Under the pieces are notes generated by a model that did no database searches, was not told where the DNA came from, and saw nothing but the letters and a program-made list of their open reading frames with translations. 64,000 nucleotides of DNA from positions 1 to 64,000 of the forward strand of contig FN648111.1 of NCBI GenBank assembly GCA_000310025.1. The letters run 5' to 3'. The DNA is from Ectocarpus siliculosus (Eukaryota > Sar > Phaeophyceae > Ectocarpales > Ectocarpaceae). Each line of letters starts with the position of its first letter. Within the stretch, counting starts at the first letter, position 1. This document shows positions 55,150-64,000 of the stretch, in pieces. Position numbers and translations under genes: made by a program.

Positions 55150-56110
55150 AATGAATTTGGGCGAACGAAAGCAAACGGGACACCTGGGGGGTTCGGCGAC
55201 ACAAGTCCAGTTTCAGTTGTGAATTGTGCAACAAAATTATATGGCCTACTCTTCTCGTCGATGGAAGTCTTGACGGTCCGCCGAAATTTTTGTGTGGTTG
55301 TGGTTGACCGATCTCGGAACACACCCCGTGGGGCCCGGCGTTGTGTTTGGTGCGCGTTCTGCTCTTGACGTGCATGATATGCCGAAGACGTTAATACAGT
55401 GAGCACCTAAATGGTATGTTGGGTTCGAAGCACTCAACTGATATATTAAAGGGTTCGAAGTTTAGTCAACTCAAGCATAATTTTGACGCCACGTCACGTG
55501 TTCGTGAAAGTACAACCAGGAATGTTTTGGTGACAAGCTTGCAGCGGTAGCGTGTCGGGCTGAACCGCTTTGGAGAGCTTACCTATAGGCGCTCGTGAAA
55601 AACAAGCGAGCTTGATGAATGCGGGTCAACACTTGCTGAGTGCTGTTACACGTTACACAACTCCGTGACCCTCAGAACGGTGAGAGAAATATGATGATGT
55701 CATTCATATTCATGTCGGTAATACAGACTGGCTCCAAGCCCCTGAGGGAAAAATATGAGGGAGGGGAGACGCGCACACCCACTAGTAGTGTAGACACAAT
55801 AAATATCAATTTTCTTCCTCATGTCCAACTATTGATGCGTGTACCTGTCACTACGTGATGGCATTTTGATGACATTTCATGAACGTTTGACCAATAGTGA
55901 TATTGCAATATGGATCAACAGTGATGGCAATTGCTATTTGATCAGTCTGTCCGAAAGTGTCAGACGCTGGGTCTACTGGGCTGCACTTATGTACGAGAAA
56001 AGAATCGAATCCCAGAAGTAGAGGAAGGTGGGCGCGGGGTGGGGGGGCGCGAAACTGCATACTGAACACGTTCGACGTATCCATCAAAAATGGGCAAGGA
56101 GTGCGCGGGT
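55150..56110. other. No gene recognised
   Basis: Short frames only. gggttcgaag occurs twice within 30 bp near 55425-55462. Confidence 0.4.
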
Positions 56111-56115
56111 AGTAC

Positions 56116-56346
56116 ATGAAGGAAACCTCATGTATTGTCGAAGAATTCAAGACGCGGTTCATGTGTTGGTTGCTGCAGGCCGCCGAAGAGAATTCACTCA
56201 TATTGCAGGATCAAGGAGCTGGAAATTGTCGAGCGGGGAAGGAATGGTTTCGGGCAGCAACAAAAGTCCATCCTCTGGTGCAACAACGACGACGACGTCC
56301 ACAGCGCATGGTTACGTTTGGTTTTGATGAGCACAAAACCGGATGA
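56116..56346 (+). CDS. Small open frame of 76 residues, unknown
   Basis: MKETSCIVEEFKTRFMCWLL is followed by EENSLILQDQGAGNCRAGKE and a basic stretch. It could be an exon or a fortuitous frame; two other frames overlap it. Confidence 0.25.
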   Translation: MKETSCIVEEFKTRFMCWLLQAAEENSLILQDQGAGNCRAGKEWFRAATKVHPLVQQRRRRPQRMVTFGFDEHKTG

Positions 56347-56740
56347 CATTGGGTTAGTCTAGACGACTATGTGCGGTAGTGAGATTGCCACACAATAACG
56401 TAGCAGCAGCACTCCCCTCTCCCCTGCACAGAGCTTGACAGCAACACACGGATGCACGGTGCCATCATGCCTTGGACGTAACTGAAGTAACACATATTCG
56501 ACGGTTTTGTAGACATTGTTGACTCTGTTGTCGACACTGCATTTATCTAGCCTATATGGCTATTGTCTAAGGGGAGACACAACCTCCCAGCTAGCAAACT
56601 CGTGGGCACGACGAATGATTGATTTCATACGAGCCACCACACGAGCGCTCATTCTCAACCTCGCACGTTCCGCAAGACCGAGCTCTGCGGGTTCGTCGTA
56701 ACAAGACTACATATTGCACAGTACTTCTACAAGGCATAGA

Positions 56741-57058
56741 CTACACGTAGCAAGCCAAGGTCGCCTTCGGGGATTTCAAGGTGCTCCCTGGTGATGTACT
56801 CGATCCAGCAACGGCAACAGAGTTTTCGATGCTTTTCTGTAGGAGTGGGGTGACGGAGGTGTCGTTTTCTGCAGGGGAGCCGATGGCGTTTGTCGAGGCA
56901 AGGACGAGGTGACGGTCGTCTCGCTGGACCGACCAGCAACGCAATCTCTGTGCGTAGTACGTACCTTTCGCATACCCGAGGTTGTTGCAATCCAGCACCT
57001 TTTCGACCTTCGCGCCTTGATAGTGCTCTGACCGTTGTACGGGACTCGGGATCACCAA
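56741..57058 (-). CDS. Minus-strand exon-like frame, unknown
   Basis: It reads RSEHYQGAKVEKVLDCNNLG then YAKGTYYAQRLRCWSVQRDD and RHLVLASTNAIGSPAEND, with protein-like composition. No family is recognised and splice sites are not fixed. Confidence 0.3.
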   Translation of the reverse strand: MVIPSPVQRSEHYQGAKVEKVLDCNNLGYAKGTYYAQRLRCWSVQRDDRHLVLASTNAIGSPAENDTSVTPLLQKSIENSVAVAGSSTSPGSTLKSPKATLACYV

Positions 57059-57963
57059 AGCCCCAACTAATGCCCCAGCCGATGATGGGTCGTTAGCTTT
57101 TACTGAAGATCACCAGGGTGGTGCTGACGACGATTGTTGTTGTTTTCACCAAGATGGCAGAGAGATATCCTGGACGAAGTCACGAACCAAGCCAAAACCT
57201 ATCGGTCCTCTTGAGAATACTTTAGGTTGGCGCTGGCTACGGCGCCAGTACTCGTTTTTTTAATCGCAGTGGGCTCGAGTAGGTCTTGGCAACGGGCTCC
57301 AGATGGTGACCACGGGTGGCGATGATGCTATACCCCTTTGGCACTATAACCAGTAGTCTAGGTGGTACAATTGGCCGCATCCTGTCCACCAGCGATACCG
57401 CAGGGTGTAAACTGCCATGGTGTCTCCGTGTGTATGGGTTTACAACCATGTTCGAGATTTTTAATTCTACAACAAACTTGACCGGGCCATGTCTCGCGGT
57501 TAGGTTTGCATCATATTCAATTTTCAACCGGGGGGGGGGCTCGTGACGTGGAACCGTTCGGATTTCGAGGGCGCCCGTCGACTACAGGGAAACACTTGAA
57601 TACATCATACGAGACACGATGTTCGTTGGTTCCACCCACATCCCTCCCCCTCTACAAACCGTTTCAACCGTGAAAACGACGTACCTACGTAGATCTTGCA
57701 GTGTTGTTGAGAGTTTGGTATTCCGCGGATATTTTCTTCGCCACATTCCGTTTGCACTCGTTTGCCGTATTCCACGGCAGAATACGAAAAAGTTGAACCG
57801 AATCATTGAATGGCTAGTCCCTTGCCATTTACGAGAAAGGTTTGGGACCTGATCACCCTGCGGGGGCAACAGCGCTCAAACCTGGTCGTGGTTGTTTAGC
57901 AACCCCCCCGCGATGAATCTAACTTACACTGACCGTTAATCCGTCTTTCCCTCACATTCCCAG

Positions 57964-58089
57964 GGCAAGTACGCAGAGGCCGAGCAACTGTATGAGCGGT
58001 GTCAGGCGATCAAGGAGACGGCTCTTGGTCCTGAGCACCCCAGCTTGGCCACAACGCTCAACAGCCGGGCCGTGTTGTTGAGAGTGCAG
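57964..58089 (+). CDS. 126-nt TPR exon 1
   Basis: Acceptor cattcccag, 126 nt, phase 0-0, donor CAG|gtgaga. It encodes one 42-residue kinesin-light-chain-type TPR, GKYAEAEQLYERCQAIKETA then LGPEHPSLATTLNSRA. The Tyr, Ala and Pro of the TPR signature are present. First intact unit of the array. Confidence 0.9.
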
Positions 58090-58268
58090 GTGAGAACCGT
58101 CAAGACGTTGAGAAGATTCTTGTGGATGATGGTTGATGCTCAACAAACGAACCAGGTTGTTGAGAGCTCAGGTATTTTCCCGTATGGGTCCTTCGGTCCA
58201 AACTGCGTCTTGAAGGGTGGTGAATTTTGGCAGAACGTTTGCTACCCGAACCCATTTGTTTTGCTCAG

Positions 58269-58372
58269 GGTTAATAGGACCAGGCCGAGCCACGTTCGGA
58301 AGGTGCCGGGTCCGGAGCACCCCATGTGGCTGAAGAGCTCAACAACCCTGTCGGGGTTGAGTGGTTCCTCCA
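58269..58372 (+). pseudogene. Decayed TPR exon
   Basis: After a remaining ctcag acceptor the sequence keeps caggccgagccac and gtccggagcacccc-like parts of the TPR, but with deletions, frame changes and no donor. Confidence 0.7.
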
Positions 58373-58422
58373 CATGTCGAGGCCTGACAACATTTCTTTT
58401 TCGCTTTTGCATGGAACTCCAG

Positions 58423-58548
58423 GGTAAGTACAACGACGCCAGACCTCTGTATGAGCGTTCCCTCGCCATCCGCGATAAATCGCTTGGCCCTGATCACGAT
58501 GCGGTGGCAACAACACTCAACAACCGGGCGAGGTTGTTGGAGAGCCAG
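58423..58548 (+). CDS. 126-nt TPR exon 2
   Basis: Acceptor aactccag, 126 nt, phase 0-0, donor CAG|gtgagt. It encodes GKYNDARPLYERSLAIRDKS then LGPDHDAVATTLNNRA. An intact TPR unit. Confidence 0.9.
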
Positions 58549-58689
58549 GTGAGTGAGCACCAAACGATGGTTCTATTGGAGATTCTTCTCGAAGACATTT
58601 GTTTTTCCTCCGGGTTTTCCTCCGGAATGCTAGCTAGATCTCAATCGAATTGAATCCGGCTCTGTACCGTTTTCGTCCTCACATTTCAT

Positions 58690-58970
58690 GGCAACTATGC
58701 CAAGACCGAACCACTGTTCAGCCACAAGTCATAATAGGAAACGTGTTGGGCCTGGAGCACCCGAATGTGACCCAGGCTCGCACCCAACGAACCCGCGCGG
58801 AAGAGAAAATGGTTCTCCACAGTTGTACATCCTACCTTGACCAAACTATGGATGAAACTCTGGCAAACTGTCTTTGACTGCATGACAGGGCAAGGATACC
58901 TAGGCTGATCAACTTCTGAAACGCGGTTTGCCGGCATGTGGCCGTGACGCTCAACACAATGCGGTGGGTG
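58690..58970 (+). pseudogene. Two decayed TPR exons
   Basis: The first (58690-58800) keeps GNYAKTEPLFS and LGLEHPNV-like pieces in different frames. The second (58889-58970) keeps gggcaagg and gccgtgacgctcaacac. Both lack usable donors. They correspond to 62465-62740 in the duplicated block. Confidence 0.7.
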
Positions 58971-59056
58971 TTGAGCAATGTTCCTCCGCAGCTCTAGATC
59001 CGGCCTGATTGGCACCCCACTCTGGAGCGCTGTCTACCGTGCCCACTGTATGCCAG

Positions 59057-59178
59057 GGCAAGACACCGAAGCTGCGCCACTCTGTGAACAATCAGGGGCC
59101 TATTCCAGAGAAGGTCCTGGGTCCAGACCACCCCGATGTGGCCCAATTGCTGAAAAACCGGGCGGGGTTGTGGAGCGT
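59057..59178 (+). pseudogene. Decayed TPR exon, GQDTE type
   Basis: The acceptor tgccag is intact. The reading starts GQDTEAAPLCEQ in one frame and continues GPIPEKVLGPDHPDVAQLLK in another. The end lacks a gt donor. Its counterpart is 62819-62935. Confidence 0.75.
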
Positions 59179-59257
59179 TTTTCCTCCGCATGTGGCTCTG
59201 CCTGCTTGTCTGATGGCCTTGATCACAATCCTGCCGCGTTTTCCCCCCAAATTCCAG

Positions 59258-59383
59258 GGCAAGTACGAAGACCCAGACCCCTTGTTGTTGCGGGTCCTGG
59301 AAATTCTGGGTGCAACAGTCGGCAGAGAGCACCCCAAATATGCTTCAGCGCTCAACAACCGGGCGGGGTTGTTGCGACTGCAG
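59258..59383 (+). CDS. 126-nt TPR exon 3, LLLRVLEILG subclass
   Basis: Acceptor attccag, 126 nt, phase 0-0, donor CAG|gtgaaa. It encodes GKYEDPDPLLLRVLEILGAT then VGREHPKYASALNNRA. It shares the LLLRVLEIL helix with the exons at 62018 and 63016, forming a subclass. Confidence 0.9.
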
Positions 59384-59895
59384 GTGAAAACCAAACGGGG
59401 TTTGCAGGAATATTGTTGCATGGGAAGTCTGGATGAAAAGTAAGCGAACCCCCCAGGAAACGCCTGATTGTCTTCCGTTAAGGTTGCAACTACATGCAGT
59501 AGTGACAAGGATGCACCTAACCATAGGATACATCTTGTGCACGAACGAGGATTGTTCCAGATTTTGTTACGAAATTTCGTTTTCTTCAAACGTTCTCACG
59601 GTGCGCGTCGAGAAGCGATCGCAGTTGTCTTGGAGTAAACGAGTAAATCCATGTCAAGGACGCTGATGCTCACTAACTTCTATTCGCCACACAAGCGTTG
59701 ACCACAACACTGTGGCGCTGTTTCCTGGCGATCCAGGGCATGCACGTCGAAGCCGAGCCTTCATATGTTTGCAGCGGTGCCGCCGCGGCACCCAACAACT
59801 GAGGTTGTGGAGGGAAAATAATACCCTGCAGTTATACTCTCGAGTTTGACTACATCGTATCTGACTCTGGCAAACTCTTGATTACTTCACTCCAG

Positions 59896-60021
59896 GGCAA
59901 GTGTGCGGAGGCAGAGCCACTCTTTGAACAGTGCCAGGCGATATTCGAGAAAGCGTTCGGTTCTGAGCATGCGCATGTGGCAACAGCGCTCAACAACCGG
60001 GCGGGTTTGTTGAAGCAACAG
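59896..60021 (+). CDS. 126-nt TPR exon 4
   Basis: Acceptor cactccag, 126 nt, phase 0-0, donor CAG|gtgaac. It encodes GKCAEAEPLFEQCQAIFEKA then FGSEHAHVATALNNRA. Cys replaces the usual Tyr at position 3. Confidence 0.88.
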
Positions 60022-60140
60022 GTGAACGCCGTGATAAGCTTCTCGGAGATTTCGTCGCGTCCGCGTTTCTCAGTGAACCCTTCCAAAATCCTGGTACTGT
60101 AGACCGCTTCGTGACAAATGCGCCACTGCTTCCTGTACAT

Positions 60141-60265
60141 GGTAAGTACGCAGAGGAAGATATTTTGTTTTGTAGGAGCGGACGACGGAGATATGGGAGG
60201 GGTCTCTCGGTCCTGCCAATTCTACTGTGACAACCGTCCTCAACACCCGGGCGCGTGCTTGTTGA
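60141..60265 (+). pseudogene. Decayed TPR exon
   Basis: ggtaagtacgcagaggaaga resembles a TPR exon start and caccctg-free remnants end in cccgggcgcgtgcttgttgag. The middle is not alignable and there is no donor. Confidence 0.6.
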
Positions 60266-60334
60266 GAATGTGTTCCTCCGCAACAGCTTTCACCTTGCGC
60301 TTGACTCTTCTCCCACCTCTCCCATCATTTCCAG

Positions 60335-60457
60335 GGTAACGCTGAGGCCGAGCCACTCTTTGAGCGGTGCCAGGCGATACAGGAGAAGGTTTTAGGCCCT
60401 GATCACCCAAGTTTGGCCACAACACTCAACAACCGGGCGGGGTTGCTGCTTGGACAG
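60335..60457 (+). CDS. 123-nt TPR exon 5
   Basis: Acceptor atttccag, phase 0-0, donor CAG|gtgaga. It is 123 nt because one codon (the Tyr at position 3) is missing: GNAEAEPLFERCQAIQEKVL then GPDHPSLATTLNNRA. It is still in frame. Loss of the Tyr may weaken helix A packing. Confidence 0.85.
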
Positions 60458-60884
60458 GTGAGAGCTGTCAAGTTTTCCAGGAAATGTTTGCTGTGCTTGC
60501 TCTGCTCTTTTTTCGTGTCGGCCCGTTGTTTTTTTAGGGTCTGGTATAGCTAAACGAAATTTTGAAGGGTCTACATTTGACGGTGATTAGATTTTGTTCT
60601 CAGTGGGCAACCGCGTGACCGCTCGTAGCACTTGTTTGAGTTTGCTGAGGCCGCCAGTGATAAATTAAACAGTCACGGGCACTTCGAGGTGGAAGGCACA
60701 GGGTTCGGAAAACCCCAATGTCGCTCGATTGCTTAGCGACCGGGTGTTGCAGTGGTGTAGGAGAGAGTTTAATGAGAGCTCAAGGAATGTTTCTGAGGAA
60801 TTTCGTGCTGTCGATGTTTCTCTTTTTTTCTTCTTCTTCTCGTAGACAGCTGGCTGACCGACGACGTCATACTTTTATGCACAG

Positions 60885-61006
60885 GGCACGCTGAGGCTGA
60901 GCCACTTTTTGAGCGATGCCAAGCGATCTACGAGAAGGCTTTGGGTTGTGAACACCTTAATGTCGCCAAAGCGTTAAATAACCGGGCGGGGTTGTTCAAG
61001 CGTCAG
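60885..61006 (+). pseudogene. TPR exon with a 4-nt deletion
   Basis: Acceptor and donor (CAG|gtgaga) are intact, but the exon is 122 nt because four bases are missing at the GKY codons. After that the frame gives HAEAEPLFERCQAIYEKALG. It is a recently broken unit; including it would shift the frame downstream. Confidence 0.85.
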
Positions 61007-61094
61007 GTGAGAAGAGAGAGCCCTAGGAATTTCCTGGAGAAGTGTTGTTAGTTTCGGAGCGCTGCCTCAACAAACTCGCACTACTTTTCCACGA

Positions 61095-61220
61095 GACAAG
61101 TACGCTGAGGCCGAGCCACTTTGAGTGATCACAGTCATTCGAGAGAATGGTCCGAGCCTGGACCACCCAACAGTGTGGCGCTTTCGCGTACTGGCCGGGC
61201 GGGGTTGTTGAACGTTTGTT
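61095..61220 (+). pseudogene. Decayed TPR exon
   Basis: caagtacgctgaggccgagc is followed by TGA in frame and by shifted ctggaccacccaac and gggcggggttgttgaacg remnants. No donor. Confidence 0.7.
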
Positions 61221-61224
61221 CCTG

Positions 61225-61990
61225 CGCAGATGGAATTTCTTGTCTCAAACTCGTACCACGTTTATTCTCGATTGCATTTTGACTCCTCGCCGAGCATCAC
61301 TCAGTGTTAGTATTGGGTTGGGTGTGGCCTCCTGCACCAATTGGGTAGGGTGCGGGCTTCTCACCAGCGTGCCCCCCCCCGTACTCCGTTGCCTTATTTG
61401 ACGCGGGCCGTCGTGGTCTCGCCCCAACCGTTTCGACACCTTAAGGCAGGGCAATATTATGTTGTCGCTGTTGACCCGCACAAGCGACAAGGTCGTGCTT
61501 GGCAAAAGCAGCTCGCTAGCATCGGCGTAGCTCTGCCCGCGGTGCTTCTTGCTACCGTGCACCTGTGCACTATGTGGTGGTGACGCCATATTGAATGTTT
61601 TGCTCCCCACGGCTGCATCTTCCAACCGCTGAGAGCTTCATGATTTCATCCAACCCCGTCCCGGCGAGATATATGCGGGCCTCCTAGGCCTCCTAGGCAA
61701 AAATAATCCATCATGAAAGGACCAGCACGTCCCCTATCCGGAAATGCCTTTGGGAGGTGGCCGTTATACGGGCCGCTCAAAGAGGCAGACCTTGCCCCGT
61801 TGCGCCGGTCCTAGGTTCCTACGTAGAACTACCTTAAAGTGGTCCTGATGTACTCCATAACTGCGCCGAGCGCGAACAGGTTCGGGTAAACCGGATGCGT
61901 TGCCACCACGACCGTCTCGCTGGATGCTTTAAGCTGCTCGCCCAACTGAAAACCGTTTTTCCATTTTCCAAATTTGGATCCATCCGATGG
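61225..61990. other. Interruption of the TPR array, unrecognised
   Basis: No TPR sequence. A minus-strand frame (61245-61625) beginning MEDAAVGSKTFNMASPP lacks motifs. A cctcctagg pair and a C-run near 61375 are present. It may be an insertion. Confidence 0.4.
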
Positions 61991-62017
61991 GATGGGTGTT
62001 TTGCCCACGTATTCCAG

Positions 62018-62143
62018 GGCAAGTACGAAGAAGCAGCCTCCCTGTTACTGCGGGTCCTGGAAATTCTAGATGCAAAAGTAGGCAGAGAACACCCCACCTA
62101 TGCTACAGCGCTTAACAGCCGGGTGGGGTTGTTGAAGCTGCAG
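62018..62143 (+). CDS. 126-nt TPR exon 6, LLLRVLEIL subclass
   Basis: Acceptor attccag, 126 nt, phase 0-0, donor CAG|gtgaga. It encodes GKYEEAASLLLRVLEILDAK then VGREHPTYATALNSRV. Its downstream intron matches that after 63141, so the two are duplicates about 1.0 kb apart. Confidence 0.9.
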
Positions 62144-62464
62144 GTGAGAGCCACGAGCCGTTCGAGCACGTTTCGTGCGTTTGGCCTCTGGACGCTGTAA
62201 TGCTGGTGGGGAAATCGAAGCAAGGCAGCCGGTGGTAGCTGCTGGAAAATTTATTTATGTGTGAAAGGCGGTAGTGTTCCAAGACGGTTCTGCGGGGGAC
62301 TTGGGAGACCGTTTTCGCACTGTGGGTGTCAATGCTCACCTATCGCACAAGTAAGTGAAAGGGATCGAAATTTTCAAGAAAGGTGTTTGATGCTTTTTTG
62401 AAATCTTCCGTGCTCTGCAACCGGCCGGGTTGTTTAAGGAGGTAAGTCAAAGCCTTCAGAGGTT

Positions 62465-62743
62465 TCCCAGAGTACTGGGCCTCGAGCACCCGGATGAGGC
62501 CCACGCGGTCGACAATCGAGCGGGTGTGGTTGAGAAATGTTTTCTCCGCCGTTGTAGACCCCACCTTGGCAGACCTATGCATGGTACTGTGCCACCCTAT
62601 CTTCGGCTGCATGCCAGGGCAAGTATGCCGAGGCTGAGCCATCTATTGGTTTTTTAGCCGATATACGAACAGGTTGTCGGCCCCGAGTATCGGCATGTGA
62701 CCGTGACGCTCAACTCAAGGCTGAGGTCGTTGGGCAAAGTTCC
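62465..62743 (+). pseudogene. Two decayed TPR exons
   Basis: The first (62465-62535) keeps VLGLEHPDEAHAVDNRAG without an acceptor-linked start. The second (62618-62743) starts GKYAEAEP after tgccag, then is interrupted, then keeps gtgaccgtgacgctcaactc. They match 58690-58970. Confidence 0.7.
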
Positions 62744-62818
62744 TCCGCAGCCCTCGATCCGGCCTCATTCGCACCCCACCCTGACACGCTGTCCACCGTT
62801 ATGTCCCTGCACGCCAGG

Positions 62819-62935
62819 GCAAGACACTGAGACTGAACCACTCTTTGAACGGGAGCGGGCTGTACGAGAGAATTTCCTGGGTCCCGATCACCCCGATGTG
62901 GTCCAGTCGCTTAACAACTCAACAACGAGGCCGGG
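62819..62935 (+). pseudogene. Decayed TPR exon, GQDTE type
   Basis: After acgccag the open frame reads GQDTETEPLFERERAVRENF then LGPDHPDVVQSLNN, but entry is out of phase with the acceptor and the end lacks a donor. Counterpart of 59057-59178. Confidence 0.7.
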
Positions 62936-63015
62936 GTATCGAGCATTTGTTCGTCGCCAGTTTGATCTGCTTACCTACTTGTCTTGATTGATCACATACA
63001 CACCATACATTCCAG

Positions 63016-63141
63016 GGCGAGTACGAAGAGGCGGACTCCTTGATGTTGCGGGTCCTGGATATTCTGGGTACAACCGTAGGCAGAGAACACCCCAGCTATG
63101 CTGCAGCGCTTAGCAACCGGGCGGAATTGTTGAGACTGCAG
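63016..63141 (+). CDS. 126-nt TPR exon 7, LLLRVLEIL subclass
   Basis: Acceptor cattccag, 126 nt, phase 0-0, donor CAG|gtgaga. It encodes GEYEEADSLMLRVLDILGTT then VGREHPSYAAALSNRA. It is the last intact unit before the right edge. Confidence 0.9.
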
Positions 63142-63309
63142 GTGAGAGTCACAAGAATTAACCATGAGTGTTGTTGTGTTCCACCTCTGGATACTGCAGT
63201 GCTGGCGGGGTTGTTGAAGAAGGGGTCGAGAGCTGCTGGAAGATTACAGAGAGATTTGCAATGTGAAGAGAAATTTTCAGAACGGTTCTCGAGCCACTGT
63301 CTTCGACAA

Positions 63310-63420
63310 CTTTGCTTTGTGAACGTCGTTGCTCAGCAACCGCACAAGCGGGCGAGAGCCATAAGTTGCCTGTTGATAACTTCCGTGCTGTATAACTGGC
63401 CGGGGTTTTGAAAGCAAGTT
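63310..63420 (+). pseudogene. Decayed TPR remnant
   Basis: Weak remnants (gcaaccgcacaagcgggcg, then aactggccggggttttgaa) align with 62330-62440 in the neighbouring duplicate. No usable splice sites. Confidence 0.5.
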
Positions 63421-63702
63421 TGAGCCGTCAATATTTTCTCTGAGAATGGTTTGGATTTCAGGCTGTTGAATAGTCGAGTGATTGCACGGGAACGCTCCAC
63501 GAAATGTGTGGTAAAACAAACACGTCTTATTGGACGATTGTGGCACTACCGCTGTATTTCGGAATGTCTGTTCCCATCCTCATGCCGTTCGCTCACCACA
63601 CCATCCATACATGTACTACTTTTGCCAATGTTTTCCGCCGGAAGCAGTTCTTGCTCCTTGGTTGGGGTACTATACTACTCTTCTTTTTCGTTTCGTTCTT
63701 AG

Positions 63703-64000
63703 GTATGGTGACGTCATGGAGTCCGTCCGTCTCTGGCATTCCCGGTCAAACCTGAGAGCGAGGTCCTCCACGTTGTCGCTCAATCGATTTGCCTGTCCGC
63801 CTCTGTCACGCCCTATTGATACCTCAGCGAGCTGCTTGACGCAGACTTCGGAGAGCCGCAGTGCTAATACAGCTCGTCATGTGCGGGACGATCAGCTCCC
63901 TCGACGCCAAGCTGTTCCATTGGTATACAGGGTGACTGAAGGCCCGATCAAACGGTCGCCAGTTGAGCAACCGCCAGTTAGCGAGGATAGCACCGACGTA
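63703..64000 (+). CDS. Possible exon running off the right edge
   Basis: After the acceptor gtttcgttcttag the frame TAT GGT GAC GTC ATG GAG is open for 99 codons to the window end. It is Ser/Arg-rich (ESVRLWHSRSNLRARSSTLS) with PPLSRPIDTSASC later. Entry needs two nucleotides from the previous exon, so it does not splice directly to a phase-0 TPR exon. Incomplete; function unknown. Confidence 0.35.

Noticed and set aside
57101-57960. Possible NB-ARC or first exon for the TPR gene
   Set aside because: No P-loop, kinase-2 or GLPL motif was found on either strand here; the 5' part of the TPR gene was not located.

Overview
The window reads as nuclear DNA of a brown alga, most likely Ectocarpus or a close relative. 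It is gene-sparse and moderately GC-rich, with long introns, CT-rich microsatellites and many short repeats. Its two recognisable host gene types are ones known to be expanded and exon-shuffled in Ectocarpus: LRR-GTPases of the ROCO family, with one 24-residue LRR per 72-nt exon, and kinesin-light-chain-type TPR genes, with one 42-residue TPR per 126-nt exon. The identification rests on motif recognition only; no search was run.

Layout. 0-0.55 kb: a diverged tandem repeat. 0.56-7.5 kb: a young Ty1/copia LTR retrotransposon with near-identical 325-bp LTRs and a 5-bp target duplication. 7.5-17 kb: single-copy DNA with a 221-bp MITE and exon-like open frames, probably two poorly resolved plus-strand genes (8.7-14.2 kb and 16-17 kb). 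17-22 kb: mostly unexplained repeats, including a minisatellite. 22.3-31.5 kb: locus A, an LRR-only cluster with a first exon carrying a stop, several 72-nt LRR exons, one decayed LRR exon, two antisense open-frame remnants and no GTPase part. 31.7-35.6 kb: fragments of unrelated genes, a second copy of the MITE and an 0.8-kb foldback element. 35.6-54.3 kb: locus B, a complete LRR-ROCO gene.

The locus B gene can be spliced by eye into 15 exons. Every junction is phase-compatible and the total is 3675 nt (1224 residues plus stop). The order is an N-terminal cap, five LRRs, a ROC GTPase (P-loop, DxxGQ, TKxD), a COR-like region, a Cys pair, a coiled coil, a hydrophobic segment and a C-terminal tail. 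Its LRR exons lie in roughly 1.24-kb exon-plus-intron tandem units and differ mainly at the residues expected to face a ligand. A broken duplicate of its last exon follows at 54.75-54.99 kb.

57.9-63.8 kb: a TPR exon array. Seven intact exons, all phase 0-0, alternate with about ten decayed ones. Duplicated multi-exon blocks are visible, so the array looks like it turns over by duplication and decay. An open frame runs off the right edge. No NB-ARC domain, rRNA, tRNA or CRISPR was seen. The two exon-modular receptor-like systems lying a few kb apart are the most interesting content.
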